A DNA stretch of 64,000 bases from Telmatactis stephensoni (GCA_029948255.1 JALIZF010001430.1:186001-250000); one strand, 5' to 3'; counted from the stretch's first letter, positions 46,376-58,888 are shown. Notes: generated by a model from the sequence alone, not told the origin. Program-made: numbers and translations.

Positions 46376-46489
46376 TATAACCATAGAAGTCCAATAACTG
46401 GCTTGTACTTCATGGTGGAATACATATAGGCACCTTACTAATTAACTGTATACTAGTATAATCTCTGTATATTAGTGTGTTCTCTGTAT

Positions 46490-49145
46490 ACTAGTGTATT
46501 CCCTGTTATCTACTGTATTCCCTGTTATCTACTGTAATCCCTGTTATCTACTGTAATCCTTGTTATCTACTGTAACCCCTGTTATCTACTGTAATCCTTG
46601 TTATCTACTGTAATCCCTGTTATCTACTGTAATCCTTGTTATCTACTGTAATCCCAGTAATCTACTGTAACCCCTGTTATCTGCTGTAATCCTTGTTATC
46701 TACTGTAATCCCTGTTATCTACTGTAATCCTTGTTATCTACTGTAATCCCTGTTATCTACTGTAATCCTTGTTATCTACTGTAATCCCAGTAATCTACTG
46801 TAACCCCTGTTATCTGCTGTAATCCTTGTTATCTACTGTAATCCCCGTTATCTACTGTAACCCCTGTTATCTACTGTATTCCCTGTTATCTACTGTAATC
46901 CCTGTTATCTACTGTAACCCCAGTTATCTACTGTAACCCCTGTTATCTACTGTAATCCCTGATATTTACTGTAACCCCTGTTATCTACTGTAATCCCTGT
47001 TATCTACTGTACTCCCTGTTATCTGCTGTAACCCCTGATATCTGCTGTAATCCCTGTTATCTGCTGTAATTCCTGTTATCTGCTGTAATCCCTGTTATCT
47101 ACTGTAATCCCTGATATCTACTGTAATCCCTGATATCTACTGTAACCTCTTCTATCTACTGTAACCCCCGTTATCTACTGTAATCCCTGTTATCTACTGT
47201 AATCCCTGATATTTACTGTAACCCCTGTTATCTACTGTAATCCCTGTTATCTACTGTACTCCCTGTTATCTGCTGTAACCCCTGATATCTGCTGTAATCC
47301 CTGTTATCTGCTGTAATTCCTGTTATCTGCTGTAATCCCTGTTATCTGCTGTAATCCTTGTTATCTACTGTAATCCCTGTTATCTACTGTAATCCTTGTT
47401 ATCTACTGTAATCCCTGTTATCTACTGTAATCCTTGTTATCTACTGTAATCCCAGTAATCTACTGTAACCCCTGTTATCTGCTGTAATCCTTGTTATCTA
47501 CTGTAATCCCCGTTATCTACTGTAACCCCTGTTATCTACTGTATTCCCTGTTATCTACTGTAATCCCTGTTATCTACTGTAACCCCAGTTATCTACTGTA
47601 ACCCCTGTTATCTACTGTAATCCCTGATATTTACTGTAACCCCTGTTATCTACTGTAATCCCTGTTATCTACTGTACTCCCTGTTATCTGCTGTAACCCC
47701 TGATATCTGCTGTAATCCCTGTTATCTGCTGTAATTCCTGTTATCTGCTGTAATCCCTGTTATCTACTGTAATCCCTGATATCTACTGTAATCCCTGATA
47801 TCTACTGTGATCTCTGTTATCTACTGTAATCCCTGTTATCTACTGTAATCCCTGATATCTACTGTGATCTCTGTTATCTACTGTAATCCCTGTTATCTAC
47901 TGTAATCCCTGATATCTACTGTAATTCCTGTTATCTGCTGTAATGTCTATTATCTTCTGAAATCCCTGTTATCTGCTGTAATCCCTGTTATCTACTGTAA
48001 TCCCTGTTATCTGCTGTAATCCCTGATATCTACTGTAATCCCTGTTATCTGCTGTAATCCCTGTTATCTACTGTAATCCCTGTTATCTGCTGTAATCCCT
48101 GTTATCAACTGTAATCCCTGTTATCTGCTGTAATCCCTGTTATCTGCTGTAATCCCTGTTATCTACTGTATTCCCTGATATCTACTGTAATCCCTGTTAT
48201 CTGCTGTATTCCCTGTTATCTACTTTAATCCCTGTTATCTGCTGTAATCCCTGTTATCTACAGTAATCCCTGTTATCTGCTGTAATCCCTGATATCTACT
48301 GTAATCCCTGTTATCTGCTGTAATCCCTGATATCTACTGTAATCCCTGTTATCTGCTGTAACCCCTGTTATCTACTGTAATCCCTGTTATTTACTGTAAT
48401 CCCTGATATCTACTGTAATCCCTGTTATCTACTGTAATCCCTGATATCTACTGTAATCCCTGTTATCTGCTGTAATCCCTGATATCTACTGTAATCCCTG
48501 TTATCTACTGTAATCCCTGTTATCTGCTGTAATCCCTGTTATCTACTGTAATCCCTGTTATCTACTGTAATCCCTGATATCTACTGTAATCCCTGTTATC
48601 TACTGTAATCCCTGATATCTACTGTAATCCCTGTTATCTACTGTGATCCCTGTTATCTACTGTAATCCCTGATATCTACTGTAGCCCCTGATATCTACTG
48701 TAATCCCTGTTATCTACTGTAATCCCTGTTATCTACTGTAACCTCTGTTATCTACTGTAATCCCTGTTATCTTCTGTAATCCCTGATATCTACTGTAATC
48801 CCAGTTATCTACTGTAATCCCTGTTATCTACTGTAACCCCTGATATCTACTGTAATCCCTGTTATCTACTGTAATCCCTGTTATCTGCTGTAATCCCTGT
48901 TATCTACTGTAATCCCTGATATCTACTGTAATCCCTGTTATCTACTGTAACCTCTGTTATCTACTGTAATCCCTGTTATCTTCTGTAATCCCTGATATCT
49001 ACTGTAATCCCAGTTATCTACTGTAATCCCTGTTATCTACTGTAACCCCTGATATCTACTGTAATCCCTGTTATCTACTGTAACCCCTGATATCTACTGT
49101 AATCCCTGTTATCTACTGTAATCCCTGATATCTACTGTAATCTCT
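46490..49145 (+). repeat. 19-bp satellite, left arm, with 665-bp higher-order repeat
   Basis: About 140 units of CTGTAATCCCTGTTATCTA with variants (GATATC, CTGCTG, ATTCC). CCCAGTAATC and the next ~200 bp at 46786 recur at 47451, exactly 665 bp or 35 units later, so blocks were duplicated. No coding capacity. Confidence 0.95.
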
Positions 49146-49445
49146 GTTACTTTTTGCCAAAAGGAACTGTGGTCACGCTATTATATCGCTATCCAGCGCG
49201 GAGATATGAGTCGCCTATCGACCATTGTGTCCAATAAGGTCTTTACTGCATGGTACCGGCATTGCTCTGGTATTTATTCAATGAAAATGAAGCAATTCCT
49301 GTTACCCCAAGTTTCCTTTCTGTCCTGCAATCACTAATTGCCGATTGCCATTCGTCCCGTCAATCTTATTTGAAATAGCTATATTTGTAGCGCGCACATA
49401 TTCGCTAAAATTTCATTCAAAAAGCGAACAAAATCCTCTACGTTT

Positions 49446-49733
49446 TTGTCTTTTTTTCCATCAAAATCGTTACTTTGTAATTCACCTTCCCGGAGTTTCC
49501 CAGAATTCTTTATGATTTGCGCACGCAAGCGAGGTCAGGGGACAAAAATATTAAGAAATGATGGCATTTATCGGGAACTCTTGCATTTATATGAGAAAAA
49601 CGTTGATTATGACATAACAGAAGTAGTAGAATTTCTTCAAAACCATTCTTATGAACTGTTATTGGAGTTTATAGGTACAATACTCGTTTTTTGGCGAATT
49701 TTCCCAGTGTATCTAAGACTCGCTGTATTCTAG
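49446..49733 (+). CDS. Unrecognised ORF inside the 6-kb element
   Basis: An ORF of 95 codons in the plus strand with a middle segment RNDGIYRELLHLYEKNVDYD and a hydrophobic C-terminus. Family not recognised. It could be one exon of a transposon gene. Confidence 0.25.
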   Translation: MSFFPSKSLLCNSPSRSFPEFFMICARKRGQGTKILRNDGIYRELLHLYEKNVDYDITEVVEFLQNHSYELLLEFIGTILVFWRIFPVYLRLAVF

Positions 49734-50304
49734 TGTATTTACTGTATTCTTAGCTATATTCATCTGATCATTCTACACTTTATTCATATATTATTTTATA
49801 TACATTTCAAACATGAAGAACATTAGCTCTAATTAACGAAAGATTTTATTTCCTTGATATGATATGATACAAAAAAATAATGAAATATTACTAACCATAA
49901 CACTGAAGGATTTCAGTTCTTTTTTCACTGAGTTTTATGCGATGTTCATTTTTGAATCTATGCTTTTCTTCTCAGATTGTATGACTGTCAAAGTGTGTTT
50001 AAAGACAGGGAGACAGGCTAAAATTGTGATGCTGTTCATGCAATCAACAATTGCTATGTATATTTCTTTGCAAGTTTTTAGATCACAAAAGATTCCATTT
50101 TTGTTTTTTGTGTAGGAAAGAATGGCGTATAATATAAAGTATTCCAGTATGTTCATTTTCCCCTCCTTTTTAATTTCGCCTTTATCTTCAATGGAAATTT
50201 TTGATTTTTTAGGCTTGATTGTTAATTTCATGTTATGCAGTCTTTTCCTTGGTGTTCTTTTCTTTTTACTAGTGCTTAAAAGTTCATTACCACCACAGCC
50301 GTTT

Positions 50305-51239
50305 TCATGGCACTTTCCTGCATGTACATCTGCATTGGGCCGTGCACTCACCATTTACTTGAATACATCGACATCTACTTTTGTAGGTGCGTGTATGCTT
50401 GGACGCGTACTTCTTTTTTTCACCACATCGGCATGGCTTCTGCGGCTTTTCTCTCGAAGCGTTTCTTGATTCACTTTGCTTAGTGTTGTGCATTTCTTCT
50501 TTTCCACTAGATACGGTAGAAAATCGAGTGGGAGCAAGTACATCATAATGAACTGGTCCTGTTGGATTATATGCCAACGTGATATAGTGGTTCGATGGCT
50601 GTAGCTCCTCTGGAGAAACTGTCAAAAAGGGTGTCAAGTACAAAGGATTGAGAATGAACAATGGTATTTGCAATGTATTCGCGATTGCTAATGGAATGAT
50701 GTCGCCAACACGACCAGAGAATGTACCTGATTCTCTAAAGCGTTCGGCTTCAACCAATATGTCAACAAAACTTGGCAGGAAGCTTTGGTAGAACTCTGTG
50801 CGATCGCCTTGTAGCTCTTGGACGACCTTGCATCTTAAGTGACTGGCAAGCTCATCCACAGTAAATTAACTCCGAAACCCCATGTGTTTGAGGTACTCAG
50901 ATAATGGGTCATTATCACTAAGCAGGAATACAAGTTGTGCTGCCACAGCAGTAATTATATATTAAACAGACAATTTCCATCACCTTCTACAACATTTACA
51001 TCAAATCCCCACGATGATGCTATGTTTTGAATTCTTGTATCAATGTCGATTTGAGGCAGGTCTCTCTGTTGATGACTTTCTAGATTGCACTCATTGGCTA
51101 CACTTTGAGGACGCGTGAAAATGGGTAGGTCTCTGTAATTAAAAACTTTAGTTCCTAATTTGCCTTTTAGAATAACAGCCAGCTTCAGCCGTTGAAGACC
51201 ATCGCGTATGATACTTAACAGTTCTACTTGTGACGACAA
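50305..51239 (-). pseudogene. OTU-type cysteine protease, decayed
   Basis: Minus strand. The segment 51239-50955 ends VVEGDGNCLF, the OTU Cys box (DGNC). The segment 50859-50305 contains SNHYITLAYNPTGPVHYDVL with the catalytic-His region HYD, then a C-terminal cysteine-rich tail with CRC, CTAQCRCTC and similar pairs. Between them AVAAQLVFLLSDNDPLSEYL is readable but needs frame changes, and an in-frame TAA interrupts before DELASHLR. OTU proteases cleave ubiquitin chains, and OTU genes are frequent transposon passengers. The breaks suggest this copy is not functional. Confidence 0.7.
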
Positions 51240-52003
51240 AGGGCTCTCAAAATCTTCCGACTTTGGTTGGCAATCTCGTTGATGATCATAGTTATTTCCG
51301 ACTGCAAATGTGCTATATGCGAAGACGTCAATTCTTTCAATATTACTTTGGTTCTTTCTCGTTTTTCACATTTTTTGGGCCGTTTTAAAGCTGAGTGAGA
51401 ATCTGATTTCAGTTCTTCGATAACTAGTTCTTCAATTGAAGGTATGTTTAAACCTTTTTTTTCTATTCTCGTTATAGATTGTTTTTTCCATCCGCGCTTT
51501 TGCGAGATCGACACCTATTCTGTTTTTCACCGCAATCTTTTTTAGATCCCTGTGAAGCCTTTCATTTCTAATAGTTCCACATCCTGGAGGAATCTTTGCT
51601 TGGATATACATCCTTTTTACATCTGAACTTCGATGTTCTTCAACTCTTTTATAATATTTTTGCTCAAAGGTAAACTTTCGCCAGCATTCCTCATGTTTTT
51701 CCACTTTTCCATAAACCTGTTAAGGTTAGCAATAAGTGTTTGTGCATTTGGCGTGGGTTGACGCCTTTGCTCACCCTGGTCATTTTGCTCTCTGAAAACT
51801 AAGGAGTAGTCTCTACTCATTTCCCTATAGTGAGCAGAACGTTTGGAGAGTTTTTTTCGGTAAGTCTTTGTACTGCGTGAAACAATGAATCCAATTTTAC
51901 TGCACATTTGGAAAAACAGTTGAAAGTTGGTGACGCCATTTGCAACAATTGTCAACATATATAGCGGAAATCGACTTGTTTTTTCCTCGTAAATTGTTTG
52001 CAA
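51224..52003 (-). pseudogene. Transposase-like ORF remnants upstream of the OTU segment
   Basis: Three overlapping minus-strand ORFs in different frames (52003-51617, 51704-51432, 51514-51224). The middle one has IPPGCGTIRNERLHRDLKKI followed by IGVDLAKARME, a G-T-x-R-N-E-R-L-H motif I associate with DDE-type transposases that accompany OTU genes in cnidarian elements (from memory, not checked). The frames would have to be joined by several indels, so the gene is decayed. It is the best candidate for the 6-kb element's own transposase. Confidence 0.5.
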
Positions 52004-52069
52004 GCGATTCGAAAAGACATTTCACCTCATCAAAACTCTCAGTCATTGTGAATTTCCATCGAATAACTT

Positions 52070-52305
52070 GCAGTAGATAACAGGGATTACAGTAGATAAC
52101 AGGGATTACAGTAGATAACAGGGATTACAGTAGATAACAGGGATTACAGTAGATAACAAGGATTACAGTAGATAACAGGGATTACAGCAGATAACAGGGA
52201 ATACAGTAGATAACAGGGATTACAGTAGATAACAGGGATTACAGTAGATAACAGGGATTACAGTAGATATCAGGGAATACAGTAGATAACAGGGAATACA
52301 CTAGT
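52070..52305 (-). repeat. 19-bp satellite, right arm
   Basis: About 12 units of TAGATAACAGGGATTACAG, the reverse complement of the left-arm unit. Much shorter than the left arm. Confidence 0.95.
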
Positions 52306-52403
52306 ATACAGAGAACACACTAATATACAGAGATTATACTAGTATACAGTTAATTAGTAAGGTGCCTATAGGTATTCCACCATGAAGTACAAGCCCAATA
52401 ACT

Positions 52404-53225
52404 TCTTCAACAGACTTGGTAAACATTATGAATATTGGGAATGAGTTATATTCTGTCCTATCAAGATTACACAACCAAGATTTTTTGCTATTGACAGAAT
52501 TACCTTGAATGGTAACAGTGTTAGAAACTAATTACCAGATGGAATACAGCCCAAGCTATTCTGGTAATATACAGGTTTCATCTACTGTGGATTTCCTTTA
52601 CTGCATGCCCTTGGGTAATGCTTTGCAAATTTTAATTGCAGAAAATTACCAGTCATTCCTATTGACTATTCAATGTAATACAATAGCTATTTATTGTTAT
52701 GGTGATGACAGATTTCAGATATTTGATTCTCATGCTCGAGATTCATTTGGCCTCCCCCATCCTCAAGGTACTTCTGTACTCTTAGATGTAAATGGCTTTA
52801 ATGCTTTAATAAATTACTTTCAGACTTTCTATGCCAACTCAACAGGTTCATTTGAACTCAGAGGTGTGCGTATTACTGAAATGTGTGTGCAAAACAATGC
52901 TACTCGAAATTTCTTTGGTCCACATATTAACAAATCTAAAGAATGTGAAGTGATCCCTATTGATGATGATGAGCAGAGCAAGTACCATGGCAATAAAACA
53001 AATTTAAATGAAAATATGACTAATAATGTTAATTTAAGATGTTGCTGTGCTCTATCATTTTATTGTGTTTGTTTTTCTATTATTAAACCCTGCAGCTATT
53101 GGAATTCAGATACATTGGACTCAATATCTGATCATGGACACATTTTTCTATACTCAAAGCCTCAACAAGAGTGTATCAATGATTACCAGCAAGCCTTAAG
53201 ATATATGATGCAGATATTAGTGTGA
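52404..53225 (+). pseudogene. Helentron cysteine protease, C-terminal part
   Basis: Continuation of the 2A-protease ORF after the nested insertions. The frame restarts with TSSTDLVNIMNIGNELYSVL (52403 onward). It is broken by a TGA before the ATG at 52509, then runs to 53225. FQIFDSHARDSFGLP carries an Asp-Ser-His motif, and together with the upstream QC box the arrangement resembles C76-like DxH cysteine proteases (herpesvirus tegument deubiquitinase type). It probably processes the Helentron polyprotein or ubiquitin; that is inference. Confidence 0.6.
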
Positions 53226-53410
53226 CTTCTAATTTTCAAAAGCAGGTCAAATTGTGCACCAAATCTGACACTAGCAAACTAGAACTCCAGAAGATAATAA
53301 TAAATAATACAAAAGGTCATACAAGATTTTTAGCCGTGGCTATCCACTTTTTGTGTTTGCTGCATTTTTCACCATATATCCACAACTTGCTTTTCACTTC
53401 ATGGTCTTAA

Positions 53411-54286
53411 ATGACAATGGAAGCTTTAATATCTTTGAAAGGTGAACAACGTATCCTCCTTAGTCCAGAAAATTATGGATATTGCAACAAAAACAGTTCA
53501 ATGTTATGGGATAGATTGCCACATTTTATTTTGTCATGCTCGACCCAGTTGTCAAATACTATGAGAAAAAATATCATGAGAAAACACAAATCAAATGCAC
53601 AAAAAAAGGTTATTTATGAAAAATATAACTTAAACTATGGAAACATGGAACCACCTCTTAAAAAACAATACTTCTCTCTAGAACCAGAACAATATAGATC
53701 TATCAAACAGGCCAAAAAAGAAAAGAATCTATCTCGCATGCGATCTAACAGTCAAACATGGTACAATGCCATGGATGCAAAAAAGAAAGAAAACCGTTTA
53801 TCAGATATGTGCACTAACAGTCAAGCATGGTATAATTCCATGGATACTACAGAAAAACAAAACCGTTTATCAGACATGCATAGTAACAATCAAGCATGGT
53901 ACCAGTCTTTGAACCCTGCAGAAAAAGAAAAGCGTTTATCAGACATGCGTACTAACAGTCAAGCATGGTATAATTCCATGGATACTACAGAAAAACAAAA
54001 CCGTTTATCAGACATGCATAGTAACAATCAAGCATGGTACCAGTCTTTGAACCCTGCAGAAAAAGAAAAGCGTTTATCAGACATGCGTACTAACAGTCAA
54101 GCATGGTATAATTCCATGGATACTACAGAAAAACAAAACCGTTTATCAGACATGCAATCTATTTCTCAGAATTGGTTTCACTCTATGAATGTGTCACAAA
54201 GACAGCAACTCAATAAAATGAAAACAAAAAAAATATTCACTCTAAGGAAAGGCAAACTAGTACGCATGAAATGGATCACTATATAA
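53411..54286 (+). CDS. Helentron ORF with 23-residue repeats
   Basis: An ORF of 291 codons. Residues from about 110 on are repeats of a 23-residue unit, e.g. RLSDMHSNNQAWYQSLNPAE, alternating in two types to make a 138-bp DNA unit present about 2.5 times. Such N-terminal EKxxRLSxMR-type repeats precede the Rep domain in many animal Helitrons. Highly charged, probably coiled or DNA-binding. Continuation with the Rep ORF is lost through frameshifts. Confidence 0.5.
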   Translation: MTMEALISLKGEQRILLSPENYGYCNKNSSMLWDRLPHFILSCSTQLSNTMRKNIMRKHKSNAQKKVIYEKYNLNYGNMEPPLKKQYFSLEPEQYRSIKQAKKEKNLSRMRSNSQTWYNAMDAKKKENRLSDMCTNSQAWYNSMDTTEKQNRLSDMHSNNQAWYQSLNPAEKEKRLSDMRTNSQAWYNSMDTTEKQNRLSDMHSNNQAWYQSLNPAEKEKRLSDMRTNSQAWYNSMDTTEKQNRLSDMQSISQNWFHSMNVSQRQQLNKMKTKKIFTLRKGKLVRMKWITI

Positions 54287-54289
54287 AAC

Positions 54290-55106
54290 AACTTTTCAAA
54301 AGAAAGATAGGGAAGGCCACATACTAATATGCACTGTCGTGAAAGGTTATTATATAGAAAAAACAGTTATCATACTACAAGAAATTAACATACAAAAATT
54401 CAACAAACTGTTTTAAAGGAAAAGACATCAATTGGATGAAAAACAATTAAATTTGCAAAACCTGTCATTCTAAACTCCTAAAACAACAAATACCATGTCA
54501 AGCGCTACATAATAATTTTGCAAGTAGATGAAATCCACCTGACTGCAGTTTGGAAAAAACTTGAAAAAGATACTTATTGCACAAAAGAATGTCTTTTCAA
54601 AAAATAGTATGTCATGCCCAAAGGTCAACAACGAAAGATTAAAAGGTGCAATCTGTAATGTACCGGTGGATTGTGATCAAACATGTAATATATTGCCACG
54701 TTCCCCCTGAAAGATCAGGTATTATATTGTTAAACTAAAAAGAAAAATGGAATTTAGAGGTCATGTGTACTTTCAAGCAGTGCGTCCTCAAGCAATATTA
54801 CATGCTCTTTTCCTGGCTTAAAATAATAATCCATTGTATAGTGATATAGACTATTGATTTTGGTAACATTGATACAAGTCTTACTAGTCTGCAGCATAAT
54901 GAAAACATCTTAGAAGAACATACAGCTATGGATGATCAAGCCTCATTGAATAAGAACAACAATAGCTTAGATGAAGAAACATAGAAAAAAACAACACATA
55001 CACAATTAATTATGAGGAGGAGGAAAAGATGACCCTTTGAATGAGCACAGAGCACCAACAAATGAAACATGCTTACAGTCTATTATACCAGATTACCCTG
55101 TAACTG
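54290..55106 (+). pseudogene. Helentron pre-Rep region, heavily decayed
   Basis: Fragments in several frames are recognisable: CKTCHSKLLKQQIP near 54458, PKGQQRKIK near 54618, VPVDCDQTCN near 54665, and KLKRKMEFRGHVYFQAVRPQ near 54738. These follow the order of the zinc-finger and N-terminal part of Helitron replicases. Many stops and frameshifts. Confidence 0.6.
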
Positions 55107-56189
55107 ATGAGACAAAATGATCGAGTATCACTAGGTAATGAAATCTATAATATTGCACCAGGTGAGAACAGACATCCTGTCTCATTCATGACTGATAAAC
55201 AGTGTGAAGAGCTGGCATTCCCTGTATTATTTCCTAAAGGAAAATTTGGTTATTACGCTGATCGTGATATTAAATTATCACCAGTAAAGTATTTCAATGC
55301 ACGGCTATTACATTATAGTGGACGCTTTGCAACCAATCCGGAATATCTATTTTTTGCACAGTTTATAATAGAACAAAAAAAGGTATCTGACAGTATAAAC
55401 ATTGCATTAAAAAAAGTACACAGCCAGCCAATTTCTGCAAATCAATTAAGATCTAATGTACAAAGCTTACAAAACCTCATTTGTCAAGACCAAGCTTACT
55501 TGTTTTTACGACAAATTCCAGGAACACCTCCTTACTGGCAAAAGTTTATGTATGAGGTGGTTGCCATGGTGAAACAACTTGGTATCCCAACATGGTTTAT
55601 GACTTTGTCCTGTGCTGACCTCAGATGGCCTGAGCTGTTTCAGATTATTGCCAGAACACAAGGCATGAATATGACTGATGATGAGGTTGAAGCTTTATCT
55701 TATAATGAAAGGTGTCAAATGCTGAATCTTAATCCAGTAGTTGTTGCAAAACACTTTCAGTACAGAGTAGAAACATTTTTCACTGAAGTTCTACTAACAA
55801 ATGCAAACCCCATAGGTAAAATAATTTATTATGCACTGCGTATTGAGTTTCAAATGAGAGGCTCTCCTCACTTACATGCATTGATATGGACTTCTGACTG
55901 TCCTAAACTTACATCTGAAACTAAAGCAGGAGTATATGACTTTGTAGATCAACATGTACAAGCCTACCTCCCTAATCAAGAACAAGACCCTGAATTGCAT
56001 GAATTAGTCAAAACCTATCAAAAGCACAATCATTCTAAAACCTGCAGAAAATACAGAAACACTAGATGCAGATTTAATTTTGGACAGTTTTTTACAAACA
56101 GAACAATTGTGGCTGAACCTCTCTCAGATGATATTGACGAAGACATGAAAACTAAACATACTGAAAAAGAAGGGAAACTCTTACTTTAG
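55107..56189 (+). pseudogene. Helentron replicase, HUH Rep domain
   Basis: An ORF of 360 codons matching the Helitron-like N domain and Rep nuclease. It has AFPVLFPKGKFGYYADRDIK, then TWFMTLSCADLRWPELFQII, then the two-histidine nuclease motif in RGSPHLHALIW (about 55857-55889). HUH nucleases nick single DNA strands to start rolling-circle transposition. The frame ends early at 56189 by a frameshift around 56166 and continues in another frame toward the Tyr motif. Confidence 0.8.
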
Positions 56190-57428
56190 TAAAGAGAAGA
56201 TAGATGATGTACTTAATCCAAGTAAACCAAATTATGACTCTACACTTACAGAATCTGATATTTTCAGTTCCATTGGTATAAACAGAAGATCAGTACTACT
56301 CAGCATTATCTGTTTTCACTTGATTCTGATTATGAAATTACACCTGAAACGAGACCAATTGACAGTTGTTTTATTAACAATTACTTGTAGGCTGGAAGAT
56401 AAAGGGGTTTGCTGCTACGTTGATTTACAGCCAGTATTCAATCACTACAAGTGTATCACTTATGTGTGTTCATACTTCACCAAAGATGAGACTGAATGCT
56501 CACAAGCAATTATGAATGCAGCAAGGGAAGCTAAAGAATGCCATATGAACATAAGAGATGGATTGAAAAAAAAATTGGTGCAGCATTCCTGTCAAACTAG
56601 AGAAGTCAGTTCACAAGAAAGCGCATATAGGTGTATGCCGGAATTATGGCTAAGGAAAATATTCCCAGCAGCAGTGTTTGTCAGTACTGACTTACCAGAC
56701 AAACGAGTACGTATTGCAAAATCACAAGAGGAGCTTGAAGAACTTGATGATGAAAGCACAGATGTGTACAAGTCCAATATAATTGAGCGATACACAAGAA
56801 GACCACAATCTATTCCTTCTGTTAACAACTTATGTCTATAGCACAGTTTGCTGCTCATTATTACAAGGATTATAAAAAAGAATGTCAAGAAACAGCTGAT
56901 GCTCAGCCAGAAGTGCTCACTGACAACTTGATTGAATTACAACATATCTCACAAAATGAAGAGTCTTTACCTCCACATGAAATAAGATTAATAGATACCA
57001 ATGAAATTATGAAACGTAGAAAAGTCAAGGCAGTTATACGATATCATACACCAAACAAGAGAAAAGAGCCTGAAAAGTACTTTCATCATTTGCTAATGCT
57101 TTACTATCCATGGAGAGATGAAACTAAGCTACTGGGTAGTGATGGTACCTATGCATCAACATTTCATAACCCTGAGATTAAACCAATAGTAGAACACAAT
57201 AGGTCCATATTTGAACCTGATGTGGATGCAGTTACTGAAGCATTTGAAAGTCTAAGAAATAATCAGAGCATCATTCATTCTTATGACTGTATCAATGATC
57301 AAGAAAATGATGACATACACATTGAAATTCAAGATGACACAAATGCAGAAGAATCTTTTAATGAACAAATACCTTCACATTTGTCTTCATCATCTGGTTC
57401 TGATCAACATGTACCTGCAGGAATATAA
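56190..57428 (+). pseudogene. Helentron replicase, catalytic-Tyr region and linker
   Basis: Two overlapping ORFs in different frames (56320-56841, 56832-57428). DLQPVFNHYKCITYVCSYFTK contains the paired tyrosines (YxxxY) expected of Helitron Rep (about 56428-56490). It is followed by SAYRCMPELW, YTRRPQS and QFAAHYY motifs linking Rep to helicase. At least two frameshifts separate it from its neighbours. Confidence 0.75.
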
Positions 57429-58888
57429 CCTACAGTCATTTCTGATGATGAACTACGTAAATGTGTCAGATCTTTAAATAACAGACAGCGATATGCATTT
57501 GATCATGTTCTAACCTGGTGCAGAAATAAAATGAAAAATATGAATAGTCTTAAACCACAAGAAGTAAAAGAAATATTTCTTTTTATCACTGGAGGTGCTG
57601 GGGCTGGTAAGAGTCACTTGATCAAAACAATATATCATGCTGTAACAAAGACCTTCAGACATGCACCAACAAACCCTGAGTTACCATCTGTGCTTTTAAT
57701 GGCTCCAACTGGAGTTGCTGCTATAAACATAAATGGCACAACTATAAACACAGCTCTGGGAATTCCAAAAGAAACAGGTACTACTTTAAAACCACTAACA
57801 GACCAAAATAGAACTCAAATGAGGCTCTTTTTATCTGAACTTAAGCTTATTGTAATAGATGAGATTTCTATGGTTGGTAATACTACATTACTTCACATTC
57901 ATCAAAGACTAACTAAAGAGAAATATTTGACTCACCAGCCTCTAAACTTTTTGCTGGAATAAGCATCATTGCAGTAGGAGATATGTATCAATTACCACCA
58001 ATAAGGAGAAAACCAGTATTTGAAAACTATAACAATGATACTTATAACCTGTATCACCCCTGGCATCTATTCACAATGATAGAACTCATTGATATCATGA
58101 GACAAAAAGATGACAAGCCATTTGCTGAGATGTTAAACAGATTTCGTACTGCTACCCAAACTGACGAAGATATAAAGTCCATTCACTCAAGATTAATAGA
58201 CCCAGCAGATGATAACTATCCATCAGATGCTATTCATATATTTGCTGAAAATAGACCTGTCAATGAACACAACAATAACAAACTAGCTCAAATACCTGGA
58301 CCCATGTTTCAACTTAGAGCAACAGATCAGTATCCCCCAAATGTTTCTCAAAATGATATTGATAGAATTCTATCAAAAGGACGATCTGAAACTGGTGGAC
58401 TAGATTATGACATATTTGTCAAAGAAGGTGCTAAGGTAATGTTAACCAACAACATTGACATTGCAGATAGACTCATCAATGGTCAAATAGGAACTATTGT
58501 TAAAATTGATGTCAATCAAACTACACATAAACCAACTATTATTTACATAAAATTTGATGATGATAAAGCTGGGAAAAACCTAATTGCAAAATGTAGCAGC
58601 CCATTTGTTAGAGAAAACAATGTTGTACCTATTGAACCAATACTGGCTAGAATTAAAATAAGACCAGGTAAACCATCGTCACCAGAAATACAAAGAGTGC
58701 AATTTCCTGTTACATTAGCATATGCTGTAACCATACATAAAGTTCAGGGTCTCTCATTGGATAAGGTTGTAATTAGCTTTGAGTTATTTAAACAGAGATC
58801 TTTCAATCATGGACAAATTTATGTTGCCTTAATTAAGCCGTTCAACTTCCATAAATGGAATTTACATTCTAGGAGAGCTACAAACTAA
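57429..58888 (+). pseudogene. Helentron PIF1-like helicase
   Basis: Motif I FITGGAGAGKSHLIK (57583 onward), motif II VIDEISMVG (57850 onward), QLPP motif in VGDMYQLPPIRRK (57976-58014) and the C-terminal motif VTIHKVQGLSLDKVVISF (58730 onward). A one-base shift in the run AACTTTTTGC near 57950 splits it into 57531-57962 and 57983-58888. It would unwind DNA during rolling-circle transposition. All key motifs survive, so decay is recent. Confidence 0.85.

Larger units (their letters stand above)
46400..52395 (-). mobile_element. 5,996-bp satellite-armed transposon with 8-bp duplication
   Basis: GGCTTGTACTTCATGGTGGA (46400) is inverted at the right end (52376-52395), and inverted similarity continues through TACTAGTATAATCTCTGTAT into the satellites. 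The duplication CAATAACT is exact at 46392-46399 and 52396-52403. Arms consist of a 19-bp satellite, about 2.66 kb on the left and about 0.23 kb on the right. The interior has minus-strand OTU-protease and transposase-like remnants. It sits inside the Helentron protease ORF. An 8-bp duplication fits hAT, P or KDZ/Zisupton-like groups; I cannot choose. Confidence 0.85.

Noticed and set aside
46490..49145. CRISPR-like regular repeat array
   Set aside because: Units are contiguous 19-mers without unique spacers, are inverted at the other end of a transposon, and the context is eukaryotic.
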